37,271 nucleotides of DNA from Rubrivivax sp. (GCA_022842305.1 JALHPY010000026.1:1865-39135), one strand, 5' to 3'. Numbered from the stretch's first letter, positions 1 to 8,886 are shown. Notes: generated by a model from the letters alone, not told the origin. A program made the numbers and translations.

Positions 1-168
1 GAGGACTACCGCTTCCGCGTCACCGCCATGGTCGACGGCAAGGAAGTCCGGCCGACCACGCTGATGCGCGACAGCGTCGTGGCCGTCGACATCAGCGGCG
101 ACGGCCTGCTGCTGCAGACACAGTACGCCGGCAGCGTGGCCTACAGCGACATCAAGACCTTCAACTGA
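1..168 (+). CDS. flgD: FlgD, flagellar hook cap protein, C-terminal 55 residues (5' truncated by window edge)
   Basis: An open frame runs from the first base to a TGA at 166-168 and ends ...YSDIKTFN. FlgD forms the scaffold at the tip of the growing hook under which FlgE subunits assemble, and is then discarded. The fragment holds the FlgD C-terminal beta-rich end, including a stretch starting VDGKEVRPTTL that is typical of that domain. The call rests on this and on position: flgE begins 28 bp downstream in the usual flgBCDEFGHIJKL order. The rest of the gene, and presumably flgBC, lie upstream of the window. Confidence 0.85.
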   Translation, partial: EDYRFRVTAMVDGKEVRPTTLMRDSVVAVDISGDGLLLQTQYAGSVAYSDIKTFN

Positions 169-196
169 CACCTCTCGTCCAGCACAGGAACCCACC

Positions 197-1441
197 ATGA
201 GCTTCCAGCAAGCGATTTCCGGCCTCAACGCCACCAGCCGCAACCTCGACGTCATCGGCAACAACATCGCCAACGCCGGCACCATCGGCGCCAAGACCTC
301 GCGCGTGGAGTTCGCCGACATGTACTCCACCGCCGTCGACGGCGGCTTGGGCAAGCAGGCCGGCGTGGGCGTGGCCGTGGCCGCGGTGGCGCAGATCTTC
401 AGCCAGGGCAGCATCACCTCCACCAGCAACCCGCTGGACGTGGCCATCAGCGGCAACGGCTTCTTCCAGATGAAGACCCAGGACAGCGCCGTGCTGTACT
501 CGCGCAACGGCCAGTTCAAGCTCGACCGCTCGGGTTTCATCGTCAACAACCAGGGCCACAAGCTGATGGGCTACGCGGCCGACGCCGCCGGCGTGGTGCT
601 CACCGGCCAGGCGCGCGAGCTGCAGCTGAGCAACGGCTCGATCGAACCCAAGGCCTCGACGCGGGTGGAGATCGAGGGCAACCTGGATTCGCGCGCGCCG
701 GTCACGGCGCCGGCGACACCCGGCATCGACATTACCGACGCCAGCACCTACAACAGCGCCACCTCGATCAACGCGGTGGACGAGAACGGCAAGGACATCG
801 TGCTCACGCTGTACTTCCAGAAGCGCGACGTCGATGCCTGGAACGTCTACGCCACGGCCAACGGCCAGCAGGTCGGCACCGGGCCGATCGAGGACCTGAC
901 GTTCAGCGGCACCGGCAGCGTGCCGGTCACGCCGACCAGCGTCACCATCCAGGACATCCCCGCCGGCCTGGTGGTCAACGGCGTGGGCACGCTGCCCATC
1001 GCCGGGCTCGAGATCGATCTCACCGCCTTCAGCCAGTTCGCCGCGCCCTTCGGCGTGACCAAGCTCGAGCAGGACGGCTTCACCGCCGGCGCGCTGACCG
1101 GCATCGTGGTCGAGGGCTCGGGCCTGGTGCGCGCCAACTACACCAACGGCCGCAGCCGCTCCATCGGCCAGATCGAACTGGCCACCTTCTCCAACCGCAA
1201 CGGCCTGCAGCCACTGGGTGGCAACGAGTGGATGCGCACCGTCGATTCGGGCGACCCGGTGCTGGGCGTGCCGGGCAGCGGCAACCTGGGCAGCCTGCAG
1301 ACCAGCGCGGTGGAAGAGTCCAACGTCGACCTGACCTCCGAGCTGGTGAACATGATGATCGCGCAGCGCACCTACCAGGCCAACGCGCAGACCGTCAAGA
1401 CGCAGGATCAGGTGCTGCAGACCCTGATCAACATGCGCTGA
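197..1441 (+). CDS. flgE: FlgE, flagellar hook protein (414 aa)
   Basis: This is the structural subunit of the flagellar hook, exported by the flagellar type III apparatus and polymerised outside the cell beneath the FlgD cap. The N terminus MSFQQAISGLNATSRNLDVI, followed by GNNIANAGTIGAKTSR, is the rod/hook-family motif. The C terminus (around residues 375-414) has the matching heptad-type helix with VNMMIAQRTYQANAQTVKTQ. Together these two helices form the D0 domain shared by axial proteins. A FlgE-type middle domain lies between them. The length of 414 aa is normal for betaproteobacterial FlgE. The ATG at 197 follows an AGGAA purine stretch at 186-190. It lies between flgD and flgF in a + strand operon. 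Confidence 0.97.
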   Translation: MSFQQAISGLNATSRNLDVIGNNIANAGTIGAKTSRVEFADMYSTAVDGGLGKQAGVGVAVAAVAQIFSQGSITSTSNPLDVAISGNGFFQMKTQDSAVLYSRNGQFKLDRSGFIVNNQGHKLMGYAADAAGVVLTGQARELQLSNGSIEPKASTRVEIEGNLDSRAPVTAPATPGIDITDASTYNSATSINAVDENGKDIVLTLYFQKRDVDAWNVYATANGQQVGTGPIEDLTFSGTGSVPVTPTSVTIQDIPAGLVVNGVGTLPIAGLEIDLTAFSQFAAPFGVTKLEQDGFTAGALTGIVVEGSGLVRANYTNGRSRSIGQIELATFSNRNGLQPLGGNEWMRTVDSGDPVLGVPGSGNLGSLQTSAVEESNVDLTSELVNMMIAQRTYQANAQTVKTQDQVLQTLINMR

Positions 1442-1475
1442 ACCCGCCGCCACGCAGCACTGACCGGACGCCGCC

Positions 1476-2204
1476 ATGGACCGCTTGATCTACCTGTCGA
1501 TGTCCGGCGCCAAGGCCACGCTGCAACGCCAGGACACGCTGGCCAACAACCTGGCCAATGCCTCGACCACGGGCTTTCGCGCCGAGATGCAGGCCTTCCG
1601 CGCCGTGCCGGTGCGCGGCGACGGCGCCAGCACGCGCGTCTATGCACTCGAATCGACGGTGGGCGCCGACATGCGCGCCGGTCCGATGCAGAGCACCGGC
1701 CGCGCGCTGGATGTGGCGATGCAGGGCAACGCCTGGCTGGCGGTGCAGGGCCTGGACGGCACCGAGGCCTACACCCGCGCCGGTGCGCTGCAGGTCAATG
1801 CCGAAGGCCAGCTGGTCACCGGCTCGGGCTTGCCGGTGCTGGGCGACGGCGGCCCCATCACGCTGCCGGCCGACGCCGTGGTGGAGATCGCCACCGACGG
1901 CAGCATCAGCACCACCGTGGGCGGTGCGCGCCCGCAGCAGGCCGGCAGGCTGAAGCTGGTGGAGCCCGAGGCGCCGCTGCAACGCGGCACCGACGGCCTG
2001 TTCCGCGCCGCCGACGGCGCCGACATGCCGCCCGCGCCCACGGCGCGGCTGCACAGCGGCGCGCTCGAGGGCTCGAACGTGAGCCCGGTCGAAACCATGA
2101 TCGCCATGATCGCCGCGGCGCGCCAGTTCGAGCAGCAGCTCAAGATGCTGCAGGGCGCCGAGCAGCGCGACCAGGGCGCGGCCAAGCTGTTGTCGGCGCA
2201 GTAG
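1476..2204 (+). CDS. flgF: FlgF, proximal rod protein (242 aa)
   Basis: A subunit of the proximal rod of the flagellar drive shaft in the periplasm. The N-terminal signature is MDRLIYLSMSGAKATLQRQD, followed by LANNLANASTTGFR. The C-terminal helix VSPVETMIAMIAAARQFEQQ pairs with it in the D0 coiled coil. FlgF is told apart from FlgG by the shorter length, the MDRL.Y start, and its position before flgG. It starts 34 bp after flgE. It is the last gene before the only long gap in this operon (2205-2368). Confidence 0.95.
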   Translation: MDRLIYLSMSGAKATLQRQDTLANNLANASTTGFRAEMQAFRAVPVRGDGASTRVYALESTVGADMRAGPMQSTGRALDVAMQGNAWLAVQGLDGTEAYTRAGALQVNAEGQLVTGSGLPVLGDGGPITLPADAVVEIATDGSISTTVGGARPQQAGRLKLVEPEAPLQRGTDGLFRAADGADMPPAPTARLHSGALEGSNVSPVETMIAMIAAARQFEQQLKMLQGAEQRDQGAAKLLSAQ

Positions 2205-2368
2205 GCGGGCCAGGGCTGCGCCCGACACGGGCGCGGCGGCCACGCCTCGAAGATGGGGGCCCGCGCGGCCTCTTATCCGGCGCTAGCAGCCCTTCAGTCC
2301 GGCAGAAGATGGGATGCCCGGTTCACACCGGGTGACCGTCGCAACGCCAGACCCAAGGAACCGCCGCC
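2205..2368 (+). other. 164-bp gap inside the flg operon with a 6-bp hairpin at 2317-2332
   Basis: This is the only gap longer than about 35 bp between flagellar genes here. It contains a perfect hairpin, CCCGGT (2317-2322), loop TCAC, ACCGGG (2327-2332), 37 bases before the flgG ATG. An AAGGA ribosome-binding site lies at 2355-2359, 9 bases before the start. No convincing sigma-70, sigma-54 or sigma-28 promoter was found. It may be a processing or attenuation site, or an internal promoter region; the sequence does not decide between these. Confidence 0.4.
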
Positions 2369-3151
2369 ATGCTCCGCTCTCTGTGGATCGCCAAGACCGG
2401 GATGGAAGGCCAGCAGGCCAAGCTCGACGCCATCTCCAACAACCTGGCCAACGTCGGCACCAACGGCTTCAAGCGCGCCGGCGTCAATTTCGAGGACCTG
2501 ATGTACCAGAACCTGCGCCCCGCGGGTTCGGCCACCTCGGAGCAGAGCCAGCTGCCCACCGGCCTGCAGGTGGGCCTGGGCGTGAAGGTCGCGTCGTCCA
2601 CGCGCAACTTCAACCAGGGCTCGCTGCAGCAGACCAACAACAGCTTCGACGTGGCCATCAAGGGCCAGGGCTTCTTCCAGGTGCAGATGCCCGACGGCAC
2701 CACCGCCTACACGCGCGATGGCGCCTTCCAGGTGGACGCTGCCGGCGCGCTGGTCACCAACGCCGGCAACGCCGTGCTGCCCGGCATCACCGTGCCGGCC
2801 GGCGCACTGTCGGTGACCATCGCCGAGAACGGCACGATCAGCGCGGCCTTCAGCGGCCAGGCGGCATCGCAGACGCTGGGCACGCTGCAGCTGGCCTCGT
2901 TCATCAACCCGGCCGGGCTGGACCCGCGCGGCGGCAACCTGTATGCCGAGACCGCGGCCTCGGGCACGCCCAACGCCGGCGCGCCGGGCACGGGCGGCCT
3001 GGGATCGCTGCAGCAGGGCTTCGTCGAGGGCAGCAACGTCAACGTGGTGGAGGAACTGGTGTCGATGATCGCCACGCAGCGTGCCTACGAGCTCAACTCC
3101 AAGGCCATCCAGTCGTCGGACCAGATGCTGCAGCGTCTGGGGCAGCTGTGA
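2369..3151 (+). CDS. flgG: FlgG, distal rod protein (260 aa)
   Basis: This is the main subunit of the distal rod, which crosses the periplasm to the outer membrane. Family marks are the start MLRSLWIAKTGMEGQQAKLD, then ISNNLANVGTNGFKR, and the C-terminal VVEELVSMIATQRAYELNSK. The length of 260 aa matches the near-invariant size of FlgG (260-262 aa). The ATG at 2369 is supported by AAGGA upstream. It is followed 20 bp later by flgH, which has its own strong Shine-Dalgarno sequence. Confidence 0.97.
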   Translation: MLRSLWIAKTGMEGQQAKLDAISNNLANVGTNGFKRAGVNFEDLMYQNLRPAGSATSEQSQLPTGLQVGLGVKVASSTRNFNQGSLQQTNNSFDVAIKGQGFFQVQMPDGTTAYTRDGAFQVDAAGALVTNAGNAVLPGITVPAGALSVTIAENGTISAAFSGQAASQTLGTLQLASFINPAGLDPRGGNLYAETAASGTPNAGAPGTGGLGSLQQGFVEGSNVNVVEELVSMIATQRAYELNSKAIQSSDQMLQRLGQL

Positions 3152-3171
3152 ACACGCTCAGGAGGCCCGTC

Positions 3172-3858
3172 ATGTGCCTGCTGCCCCGCCTGCTGAAGAC
3201 GCTGCTGATGCCCTTGCCGGCGCTGCTGCTGGCCGGCTGCGGCCTGATCTGGCCGCGCGTGCAGGTGGCCCACTACGAGCCGCCGACCCTGCCCCAGACG
3301 CCAGCTGCGGCGCAGCCGGCCAACGGTTCGATCTACCGCGCCGCCAGCTACCGCCCGCTGTTCGAGGACCACCGCGCGCGCCACGTCGGCGACACGCTGC
3401 TGGTGCAGATCGTCGAGAAGGTCAGCGCCAGCCAGAAGTCCACCAGTTCGGTGGACAAGTCCGGCGGCCTGGAGGCCGGGGTGAGCGCACTGCCCGGCAT
3501 GAACCCCTCGAAGTTCGCGCGCGCCAACGTCGGCGCGACCTCGGCCAACAGCTTTGAAGGCAAGGGCGCCACCGAGAGCAGCAACGACTTCAGCGGCACC
3601 ATCACCGTGCTGGTGCGCGGCGTGCTGCCCAACGGCCACCTGCTCATCGTGGGCGAAAAGCAGATCGGCGTGAACGAGAACGTGGACGTCCTGCGCTTCT
3701 CGGGCCAGGTCGACCCGCGCGCCATCCAGTCGGGCAACAGCGTGCCCAGTGCGCAGATTGCCAACGTGCGGCTCGAGCACCGCGGCCGCGGCCAGCAGGC
3801 CGAGGCCCAGGCCGTGGGCTGGTTGTCGCGCGTGTTCCTCAGCCTGTCGCCGGTGTGA
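3172..3858 (+). CDS. flgH: FlgH, flagellar L-ring lipoprotein (228 aa)
   Basis: The L-ring subunit forms the outer-membrane bushing around the rod. A lipoprotein signal peptide is visible: MCLLPRLLKTLLMPLPALLL, then AGC with the lipobox cysteine at residue 23. Downstream are FlgH family motifs: YRPLFEDHRARHVGDTLLVQ near residue 65, and NGHLLIVGEKQIGVNEN followed by LRFSGQVDP in the C-terminal third. The ATG at 3172 is chosen because AGGAGG lies at 3160-3165 and the signal peptide starts there; the frame is open further upstream but carries no plausible start. It ends 8 bp before flgI. Confidence 0.95.
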   Translation: MCLLPRLLKTLLMPLPALLLAGCGLIWPRVQVAHYEPPTLPQTPAAAQPANGSIYRAASYRPLFEDHRARHVGDTLLVQIVEKVSASQKSTSSVDKSGGLEAGVSALPGMNPSKFARANVGATSANSFEGKGATESSNDFSGTITVLVRGVLPNGHLLIVGEKQIGVNENVDVLRFSGQVDPRAIQSGNSVPSAQIANVRLEHRGRGQQAEAQAVGWLSRVFLSLSPV

Positions 3859-3866
3859 GGCCCGCC

Positions 3867-5003
3867 ATGCCCCCGGACACCGACAAGCTGATGCGCTGGG
3901 TCATCGCGGCTGGCCTGGCCGTGGCCAGCACCGCGCTGTGGTGGCCGGTGCCGGCCCAGGCCGCGGTGCGCATCAAGGAAGTGGCGGCGGTGCAGGGCGT
4001 GCGCAGCAACCAGCTGGTGGGCTACGGCCTGGTCGTGGGCCTGGACGGCACCGGCGACCAGAGCACGCAGACGCCCTTCACCACGCAAAGCCTGAACGCC
4101 ATGCTGCAGCAGATGGGCGTGACGCTGCCGCCGGGCGTGACCATGCAGCCGCGCAACGTGGCTGCGGTGATGATCACGGCGCAATTGCCGCCCTTCGCGC
4201 AGCCGGGGCAGACCATCGATGTCAACGTGTCCTCGGTGGGCAACGCCAAGAGCCTGCGCGGCGGCACGCTCATCGCCACGCCGCTGAAGGGCGCCGACGG
4301 CCAGGTCTACGCGCTGGCCCAGGGCAACCTCATCGTCGGCGGCGCCGGTGCCGCGGCCGGCGGCTCCAAGGTGCAGATCAACCACCTCTCGGCCGGCCGC
4401 ATCCCCGAAGGCGCCAGCGTCGAGCGCAGCGTGCCCACGCCGCTGCTCGAAGGCGACAGCCTGGTGCTGGGCCTGAACGCCAGCGACTACGCGACGGCGC
4501 GCGCCGTGGCCGGTGTCATCAACCGGGCCAAGGGCGCGGGCACGGCCGCGGCCGTGGACGGGCGCACGGTGCGCGTGCGCGTGCCGGCCGCCAGCGACGC
4601 ACGCGTGGGCTTCCTGGCCGACATCGAGAACCTCACGCTCGAGCTGGCGCAGCCGGCGGCGCGCGTGGTGCTGAACGCGCGCACCGGCTCGGTGGTGATG
4701 AACGACGCCGTCACCCTGGGTGCCTGCGCCGTGGCCCACGGCAGCCTGTCGGTGACCATCAGCACCACCCCGGTGGTCAGCCAGCCCAACGCGCTGGGCC
4801 AGGGCGAGACGGTGCAGGCCGAGCGCTCGGACATCGCCATCTCGCAGCAGGGCGGGGCGCTGATCAGCATGCCGGCCGGGGTGCGCCTGACCGACGTGGT
4901 GAAGGCGCTCAACGCGCTCGGCGCCACGCCCATGGACCTGCTGGCCATCCTGCAGGCGATGAAGAGCGCCGGTGCGCTGCACGCCGAGATCGAGGTCATA
5001 TGA
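3867..5003 (+). CDS. flgI: FlgI, flagellar P-ring protein (378 aa)
   Basis: The periplasmic P-ring subunit surrounds the rod at the peptidoglycan layer. It has a Sec signal peptide of about 32 residues ending PVPAQA, with mature AVRIKEVAAVQGVRSNQLVG. The family block YGLVVGLDGTGDQ follows, as does the C-terminal LNALGATPMDLLAILQAMKS. The ATG at 3867 is preceded by GAGG at 3857-3860. A GTG at 3855 overlapping the flgH stop would add only four residues and is less likely. The stop overlaps the flgJ start as ATGA, which suggests translational coupling. Confidence 0.95.
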   Translation: MPPDTDKLMRWVIAAGLAVASTALWWPVPAQAAVRIKEVAAVQGVRSNQLVGYGLVVGLDGTGDQSTQTPFTTQSLNAMLQQMGVTLPPGVTMQPRNVAAVMITAQLPPFAQPGQTIDVNVSSVGNAKSLRGGTLIATPLKGADGQVYALAQGNLIVGGAGAAAGGSKVQINHLSAGRIPEGASVERSVPTPLLEGDSLVLGLNASDYATARAVAGVINRAKGAGTAAAVDGRTVRVRVPAASDARVGFLADIENLTLELAQPAARVVLNARTGSVVMNDAVTLGACAVAHGSLSVTISTTPVVSQPNALGQGETVQAERSDIAISQQGGALISMPAGVRLTDVVKALNALGATPMDLLAILQAMKSAGALHAEIEVI

Positions 5004-5929
5004 CGAATCCCCTGGCGCCACGCTCCGGGCCGCTGTTGGGCCCGTCCGCCGGCCTGGCCATCGACACGCGCTCGCTGGCCGCGCTCAAGAGCCAGTCTGC
5101 CAGCGACCCCAAGGCCGCGGCGCGCGAGGCTGCCAAGCAGTTCGAATCGCTGTTCATGAACGAGCTGATGAAGAGCATGCGCGCTTCCACGCTGCCCAGC
5201 GGCCTGCTCGACGGGCCCACCAGCCAGGTGGGCACCGAGATGCTGGACACGCAGTTTGCCGGCCAGATGAGCGGCCGGCCGGGCGGCCTGTCCGAGGCCA
5301 TCCTCAAGCAGCTCGAGCGCCAGATGGGCCTGGCGCCGGGCCCGATACCGGCCACCGGCTCGGCCAACAACACGCCCGCGCCCTTGGCGGTGCAGCCGCA
5401 GACCACGCGCGTGCCGCAGACCGGTGCGGCCGGCTTCGTGCAGCAGCACAGCAGCGCGGCGCGCGCAGCCGAAGGCGCCACCGGCATCCCGGCCACCTTC
5501 ATGGTGGCGCAGGCGGCGCACGAGACCGGCTGGGGCCGCAAGGAGATCCGCCACGCCGACGGCAGCCCGTCCTACAACCTGTTCGGCATCAAGGCCGGCA
5601 GCCACTGGAAGGGCCCGGTGGCCGAGGTCACGACCACCGAATACATCAACGGCCGCGCGCAGAAGGTGGTGGCCAAGTTCCGCGCCTACGGCAGCTACGC
5701 CGAGTCGTTTGCCGACTACGCCCGGCTGATGAAGGACAGCCCGCGCTACCAGGCCGTGGTCAAGGGCGTCAGCGGCGAGAGCCCGACCGCACCCACCAGC
5801 GTGGCCGGCAAGGCCGCGGTGTTTGCGCAGGGCCTGCAGCGCGCCGGCTACGCCACCGATCCGGCCTACGCCGACAAGCTGACGCGCGTCATCAACACCA
5901 CGCTGCGCCTGCAGCGCTCACTGGCCTAG
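5000..5929 (+). CDS. flgJ: FlgJ, rod cap / peptidoglycan hydrolase (309 aa)
   Basis: A two-domain flagellar protein. The N-terminal part (about residues 35-105, with AAKQFESLFMNELMKSMR) is the rod-binding cap on which the rod assembles. The C-terminal part (about 150-309) is a glucosaminidase/muramidase-type peptidoglycan hydrolase that opens the cell wall for the rod. The active-site region reads MVAQAAHETGWGRKEI with Glu175, matching the catalytic glutamate of the family, followed by NLFGIKAG. The bifunctional form is typical of Beta- and Gammaproteobacteria. The start ATG overlaps the flgI stop (ATGA), and flgK follows after 4 bp. Confidence 0.94.
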   Translation: MTNPLAPRSGPLLGPSAGLAIDTRSLAALKSQSASDPKAAAREAAKQFESLFMNELMKSMRASTLPSGLLDGPTSQVGTEMLDTQFAGQMSGRPGGLSEAILKQLERQMGLAPGPIPATGSANNTPAPLAVQPQTTRVPQTGAAGFVQQHSSAARAAEGATGIPATFMVAQAAHETGWGRKEIRHADGSPSYNLFGIKAGSHWKGPVAEVTTTEYINGRAQKVVAKFRAYGSYAESFADYARLMKDSPRYQAVVKGVSGESPTAPTSVAGKAAVFAQGLQRAGYATDPAYADKLTRVINTTLRLQRSLA

Positions 5930-5933
5930 CGCG

Positions 5934-7898
5934 ATGGGCAGCTCCACGCTCCTCTCGCTCGGCCTGAAGGCCATGGCGGCCAACTACGCCGGCCTGCAGG
6001 CCACCGGCCAGAACGTGGCCAACGCCAACGTCGCGGGCTACTCGCGCCAGAGCGTGCAGATGGCCACCGCCCCAGGCCAGTTCATCGACGGCTTCTTCAT
6101 GGGCCGCGGTGTCGACATCAGCACCATCAGCCGCGCCCACGATGCCCTGCTCACGCGCGAGGCTGCGGCGTCGAAGTCGCTGTCGGCCATGGACTCGGCG
6201 CGGCTGCAGATGCTCAGCCAGATCGAGACCGTCTTCAAGCCTGGCGAAAGCGGACTGGGCAACGCCACCTCGGTGCTGATGGGGGCCTTGTCCGACCTGT
6301 CCAGCCAGCCCAACGACATGGCTGCGCGCCAGGTGGTGCTGTCGCGCGCAGCCGACCTGGCGACGCGCTTCGGCGAAGCCGGCGCGGCCTTCGACCAGGC
6401 GCAGGGCTCGGTGAGCTCGTTGCTGCAGAGCGCCGTGGCCGAAGTCAACAGCCTGACGCGCAGCATCGCCACGTCCAACCAGCAGATCGCCGCGTCGCGC
6501 GGCCTGGGCCAGCCGGCCAACGACCTGCTCGACGAGCGCGACCGCCTGGTGTCGCGTCTGTCCACGCACATCAAGGTCAGCACGGTCGAGGCCAGCGACG
6601 GCACCCTGTCGGTCTTCGTCGCCGGTGGCCAGCGCCTGGTGCTGGGTACCCAGGCCGGCCAGTTGACGGTGTTGAAGGACCCCAACGATCCAGAGCGCAA
6701 GACCGTGGGCCTGATCGAAGGCGCGTCGTCGCGGGCGCTGGACCCCGACAGCCTGGGCGGCGGCAGCATCGCCGGGCTGCTGCGCTTCCAGAACCACGAT
6801 CTGGTGGATGCGCGCAACACCATCGGGCGGCTGGCCACGGGCGTGGCCGCAGCGATCAACGCGCAGCAGCAACGCGGCCTGAGCCTGCAGCCGCCGCTGG
6901 GCCAGGTGAGCGGCTCGCCGATGTTCGCCCTGGGCGCACCGCTGGCCCTGGCCAACAACACCAATGCGCGCGACGCATCGGGCCTGTTCATCGGTTCGGT
7001 GGGCCTGAGCATCGTCGACGCGGCGGCGCTGCAGGCCAGCGACTACGAACTGAGCGAGAACGCCGCCAGCGCCACCGGCTGGAGCCTGACGCGCCTGTAC
7101 GACGGCCTGCGCGTGGACGTCTCCAGCGGCGACGTCGTCGACGGCGTGCGCATCGACTTCGGCGTGCCGCCGCCGCAGGCCGGCGACACCTTCCTGCTGC
7201 AGCCGGTGGCGCGGGCGGTGCACGGCATGCAACGGCTGCTGACCGATCCGCGCGACGTGGCCGCCGCCTCGCCGCTGATCGCCACCACCGCGGCCGGCAA
7301 CATCGGCACCGTGGCGGTGGCGGCGCTGCAGGTGACGAGCACGCCGCTGCCCGTCCCGGGCGGCACCACGCTGCTCAGCTTTACCAGCGACAGCGGCGAC
7401 TACGACTGGCAGGTGCTGGACAGCGCCGGCGCAGCGGTCGCCAGCGGTTCGGCACGCTGGACCGCCGGCCAGGCGCTGCCGCCGCCGCCGCAGGACTTCA
7501 ATGGCTTCTCGCTGCAGCTCAGCGGCGTGCCGCGCAGCGGCGATGTCGTCAGCGTCGCACCCACGTCGGCCTCGGGCCTGGCCACCAACAACGGCAACGC
7601 GCTGGCGCTGCTGAACCTGCGCGACCAGCCCGTGGCCGGCGGCCGTACGGCGGGCGAGCTGTGGGCCCAGATCACCGCCGAGATCGGCGCGCGTGTGCAG
7701 AGTGCGCAATCCGCGGCCGAGATCTCCGAATCCGTGTCTTCGCAATCCGAAGCCTCGCGCAGCAGCGTGGCCGGCGTCAACCTCGACGAAGAGGCGGCGC
7801 TGCTGATCCAGTACCAGCAGAGCTACCAGGCCGCGGCCAAGATCCTGTCGATGGCGCAGTTGCTGTTCGACCAGTTGCTCGAGGCCACTCGTACCTGA
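5934..7898 (+). CDS. flgK: FlgK, hook-filament junction protein 1 (HAP1, 654 aa)
   Basis: The first junction protein between hook and filament. The N terminus SSTLLSLGLKAMAANYAGLQ, then TGQNVANANVAGYSRQSV, is the FlgK/axial protein signature. The C terminus has the paired helix SVAGVNLDEEAALLIQYQQS followed by YQAAAKILSMAQLLFDQLL. The 654 aa length fits the larger betaproteobacterial FlgK with its variable middle (about residues 330-600). Spacing is tight: 4 bp after flgJ and 19 bp before flgL. No promoter is visible in the short gap, so it is probably read with the upstream operon. Confidence 0.95.
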   Translation: MGSSTLLSLGLKAMAANYAGLQATGQNVANANVAGYSRQSVQMATAPGQFIDGFFMGRGVDISTISRAHDALLTREAAASKSLSAMDSARLQMLSQIETVFKPGESGLGNATSVLMGALSDLSSQPNDMAARQVVLSRAADLATRFGEAGAAFDQAQGSVSSLLQSAVAEVNSLTRSIATSNQQIAASRGLGQPANDLLDERDRLVSRLSTHIKVSTVEASDGTLSVFVAGGQRLVLGTQAGQLTVLKDPNDPERKTVGLIEGASSRALDPDSLGGGSIAGLLRFQNHDLVDARNTIGRLATGVAAAINAQQQRGLSLQPPLGQVSGSPMFALGAPLALANNTNARDASGLFIGSVGLSIVDAAALQASDYELSENAASATGWSLTRLYDGLRVDVSSGDVVDGVRIDFGVPPPQAGDTFLLQPVARAVHGMQRLLTDPRDVAAASPLIATTAAGNIGTVAVAALQVTSTPLPVPGGTTLLSFTSDSGDYDWQVLDSAGAAVASGSARWTAGQALPPPPQDFNGFSLQLSGVPRSGDVVSVAPTSASGLATNNGNALALLNLRDQPVAGGRTAGELWAQITAEIGARVQSAQSAAEISESVSSQSEASRSSVAGVNLDEEAALLIQYQQSYQAAAKILSMAQLLFDQLLEATRT

Positions 7899-7917
7899 TC
7901 CCTGACCGGCAGCCCAC

Positions 7918-8844
7918 ATGCGCATCACCTCCGCCAACGCCTTCGAGTCCTCGGTCAGCAACCTGCAGCGGCGCCAGCAGGCGTTGAGCGAGGCGCAGCA
8001 GCAGCTGACCGGCGGCAAGCGTGTGCTCAAGCCCAGCGACGACCCTGCCGCGGCCGCGGCGGCCGAGCGTGCGTTGGCTTCGGCACAGCGCATGGACGCC
8101 GCACAGCGCGCCCTGGGTGCCAGCCGCAACGCCATGCTGATGTCCGAAAGCGCGCTGGGCGACGCCGGCGACCTGCTGCAGCAGGCGCGCGAGCTGGTCA
8201 TCGGCGCCGGCAACGGTGGCTACAGCGATGCCGAGCGCAAGACCCTGGCCGAGGCGCTGCGCGGCGTGCGCAACGACCTGCTGGCGGTGGCCAACCGCGG
8301 CGACGGCGCCGGCCGCTACCTGTTCGGCGGCCAGGGTGCCGACAGCCCGCCGCTGGTGGATGCGCCCGGCGGCGTGGTCTACAGCGGCGGCGCCGGCCAG
8401 GCACAGGCGGCCTTGGGCGAGGCCTCGCCGCTGTCCATCGACGGCCGCGCCGCCTGGCTGCAGGCGCCCGATCCCGCCAATCCGGGCGGCACGGTCTCGG
8501 TCTTCGACACGCTGGACCAGACCATCACTGAGCTGCTGACCACGGGCCGCAGCAGCGCGCAGGTGGCGCAGACCGTGAGCGCCGGCATCACCGGCATCGA
8601 CGCGGTGGAGCAGAACCTGGGCGCCTGGCGCGCGCGCGCCGGCGAGGCGCTCAACCGCATGGACGGCATCGGCCAGCGCCTGAGTCAGGGCAAGCTCGAC
8701 GCCGAGCGCCAGCGCTCGGAGGCCGAGGATCTGGACATGCTGCAGGCGATCTCGGACTTCCAGAGCCGCCAGAGCGGCTACGATGCCGCCCTGAAGACCT
8801 ATTCCATCGTCCAGCGCATGTCGCTGTTCGACTACGTTCGCTAA
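7918..8844 (+). CDS. flgL: FlgL, hook-filament junction protein 3 (HAP3, 308 aa)
   Basis: The second junction protein, homologous to flagellin at both ends. The N-terminal part carries RITSANAFESSVSNLQRRQQ and a TGGKRVLKPSDDPAAAAAAE block, a flagellin-family helix-turn. The C-terminal helix reads MLQAISDFQSRQSGYDAALK, then TYSIVQRMSLFDYVR. The length of 308 aa is typical. It is the last gene of the flagellar operon here; a stable hairpin begins 2 bases after its stop codon. Confidence 0.95.
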   Translation: MRITSANAFESSVSNLQRRQQALSEAQQQLTGGKRVLKPSDDPAAAAAAERALASAQRMDAAQRALGASRNAMLMSESALGDAGDLLQQARELVIGAGNGGYSDAERKTLAEALRGVRNDLLAVANRGDGAGRYLFGGQGADSPPLVDAPGGVVYSGGAGQAQAALGEASPLSIDGRAAWLQAPDPANPGGTVSVFDTLDQTITELLTTGRSSAQVAQTVSAGITGIDAVEQNLGAWRARAGEALNRMDGIGQRLSQGKLDAERQRSEAEDLDMLQAISDFQSRQSGYDAALKTYSIVQRMSLFDYVR

Positions 8845-8846
8845 GC

Positions 8847-8868
8847 ACAGGCGCCTGCGGGTGCCTGT
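8847..8868 (+). terminator. Candidate terminator/processing hairpin after flgL
   Basis: ACAGGCGCC (8847-8855), loop TGCG, GGTGCCTGT (8860-8868) gives a 9-bp stem with one G-U pair. The C(UGCG)G loop fits the very stable cUNCGg tetraloop class. It starts 2 bases after the flgL stop. No T-run follows, so it may act in mRNA 3'-end protection or Rho-assisted termination rather than as a classic intrinsic terminator. Confidence 0.6.
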
Positions 8869-8886
8869 CTCCACAGGCCCGCCAGC

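Noticed and set aside
2281..2345. Resemblance to a GEMM-I c-di-GMP riboswitch (GGGATGC ... ACCGGGTGACCG) before flgG
   Set aside because: The conserved GCAAA and paired P1b/P2 elements are missing and the hairpin uses the GGGATGCCC bases differently, so the similarity is probably chance.
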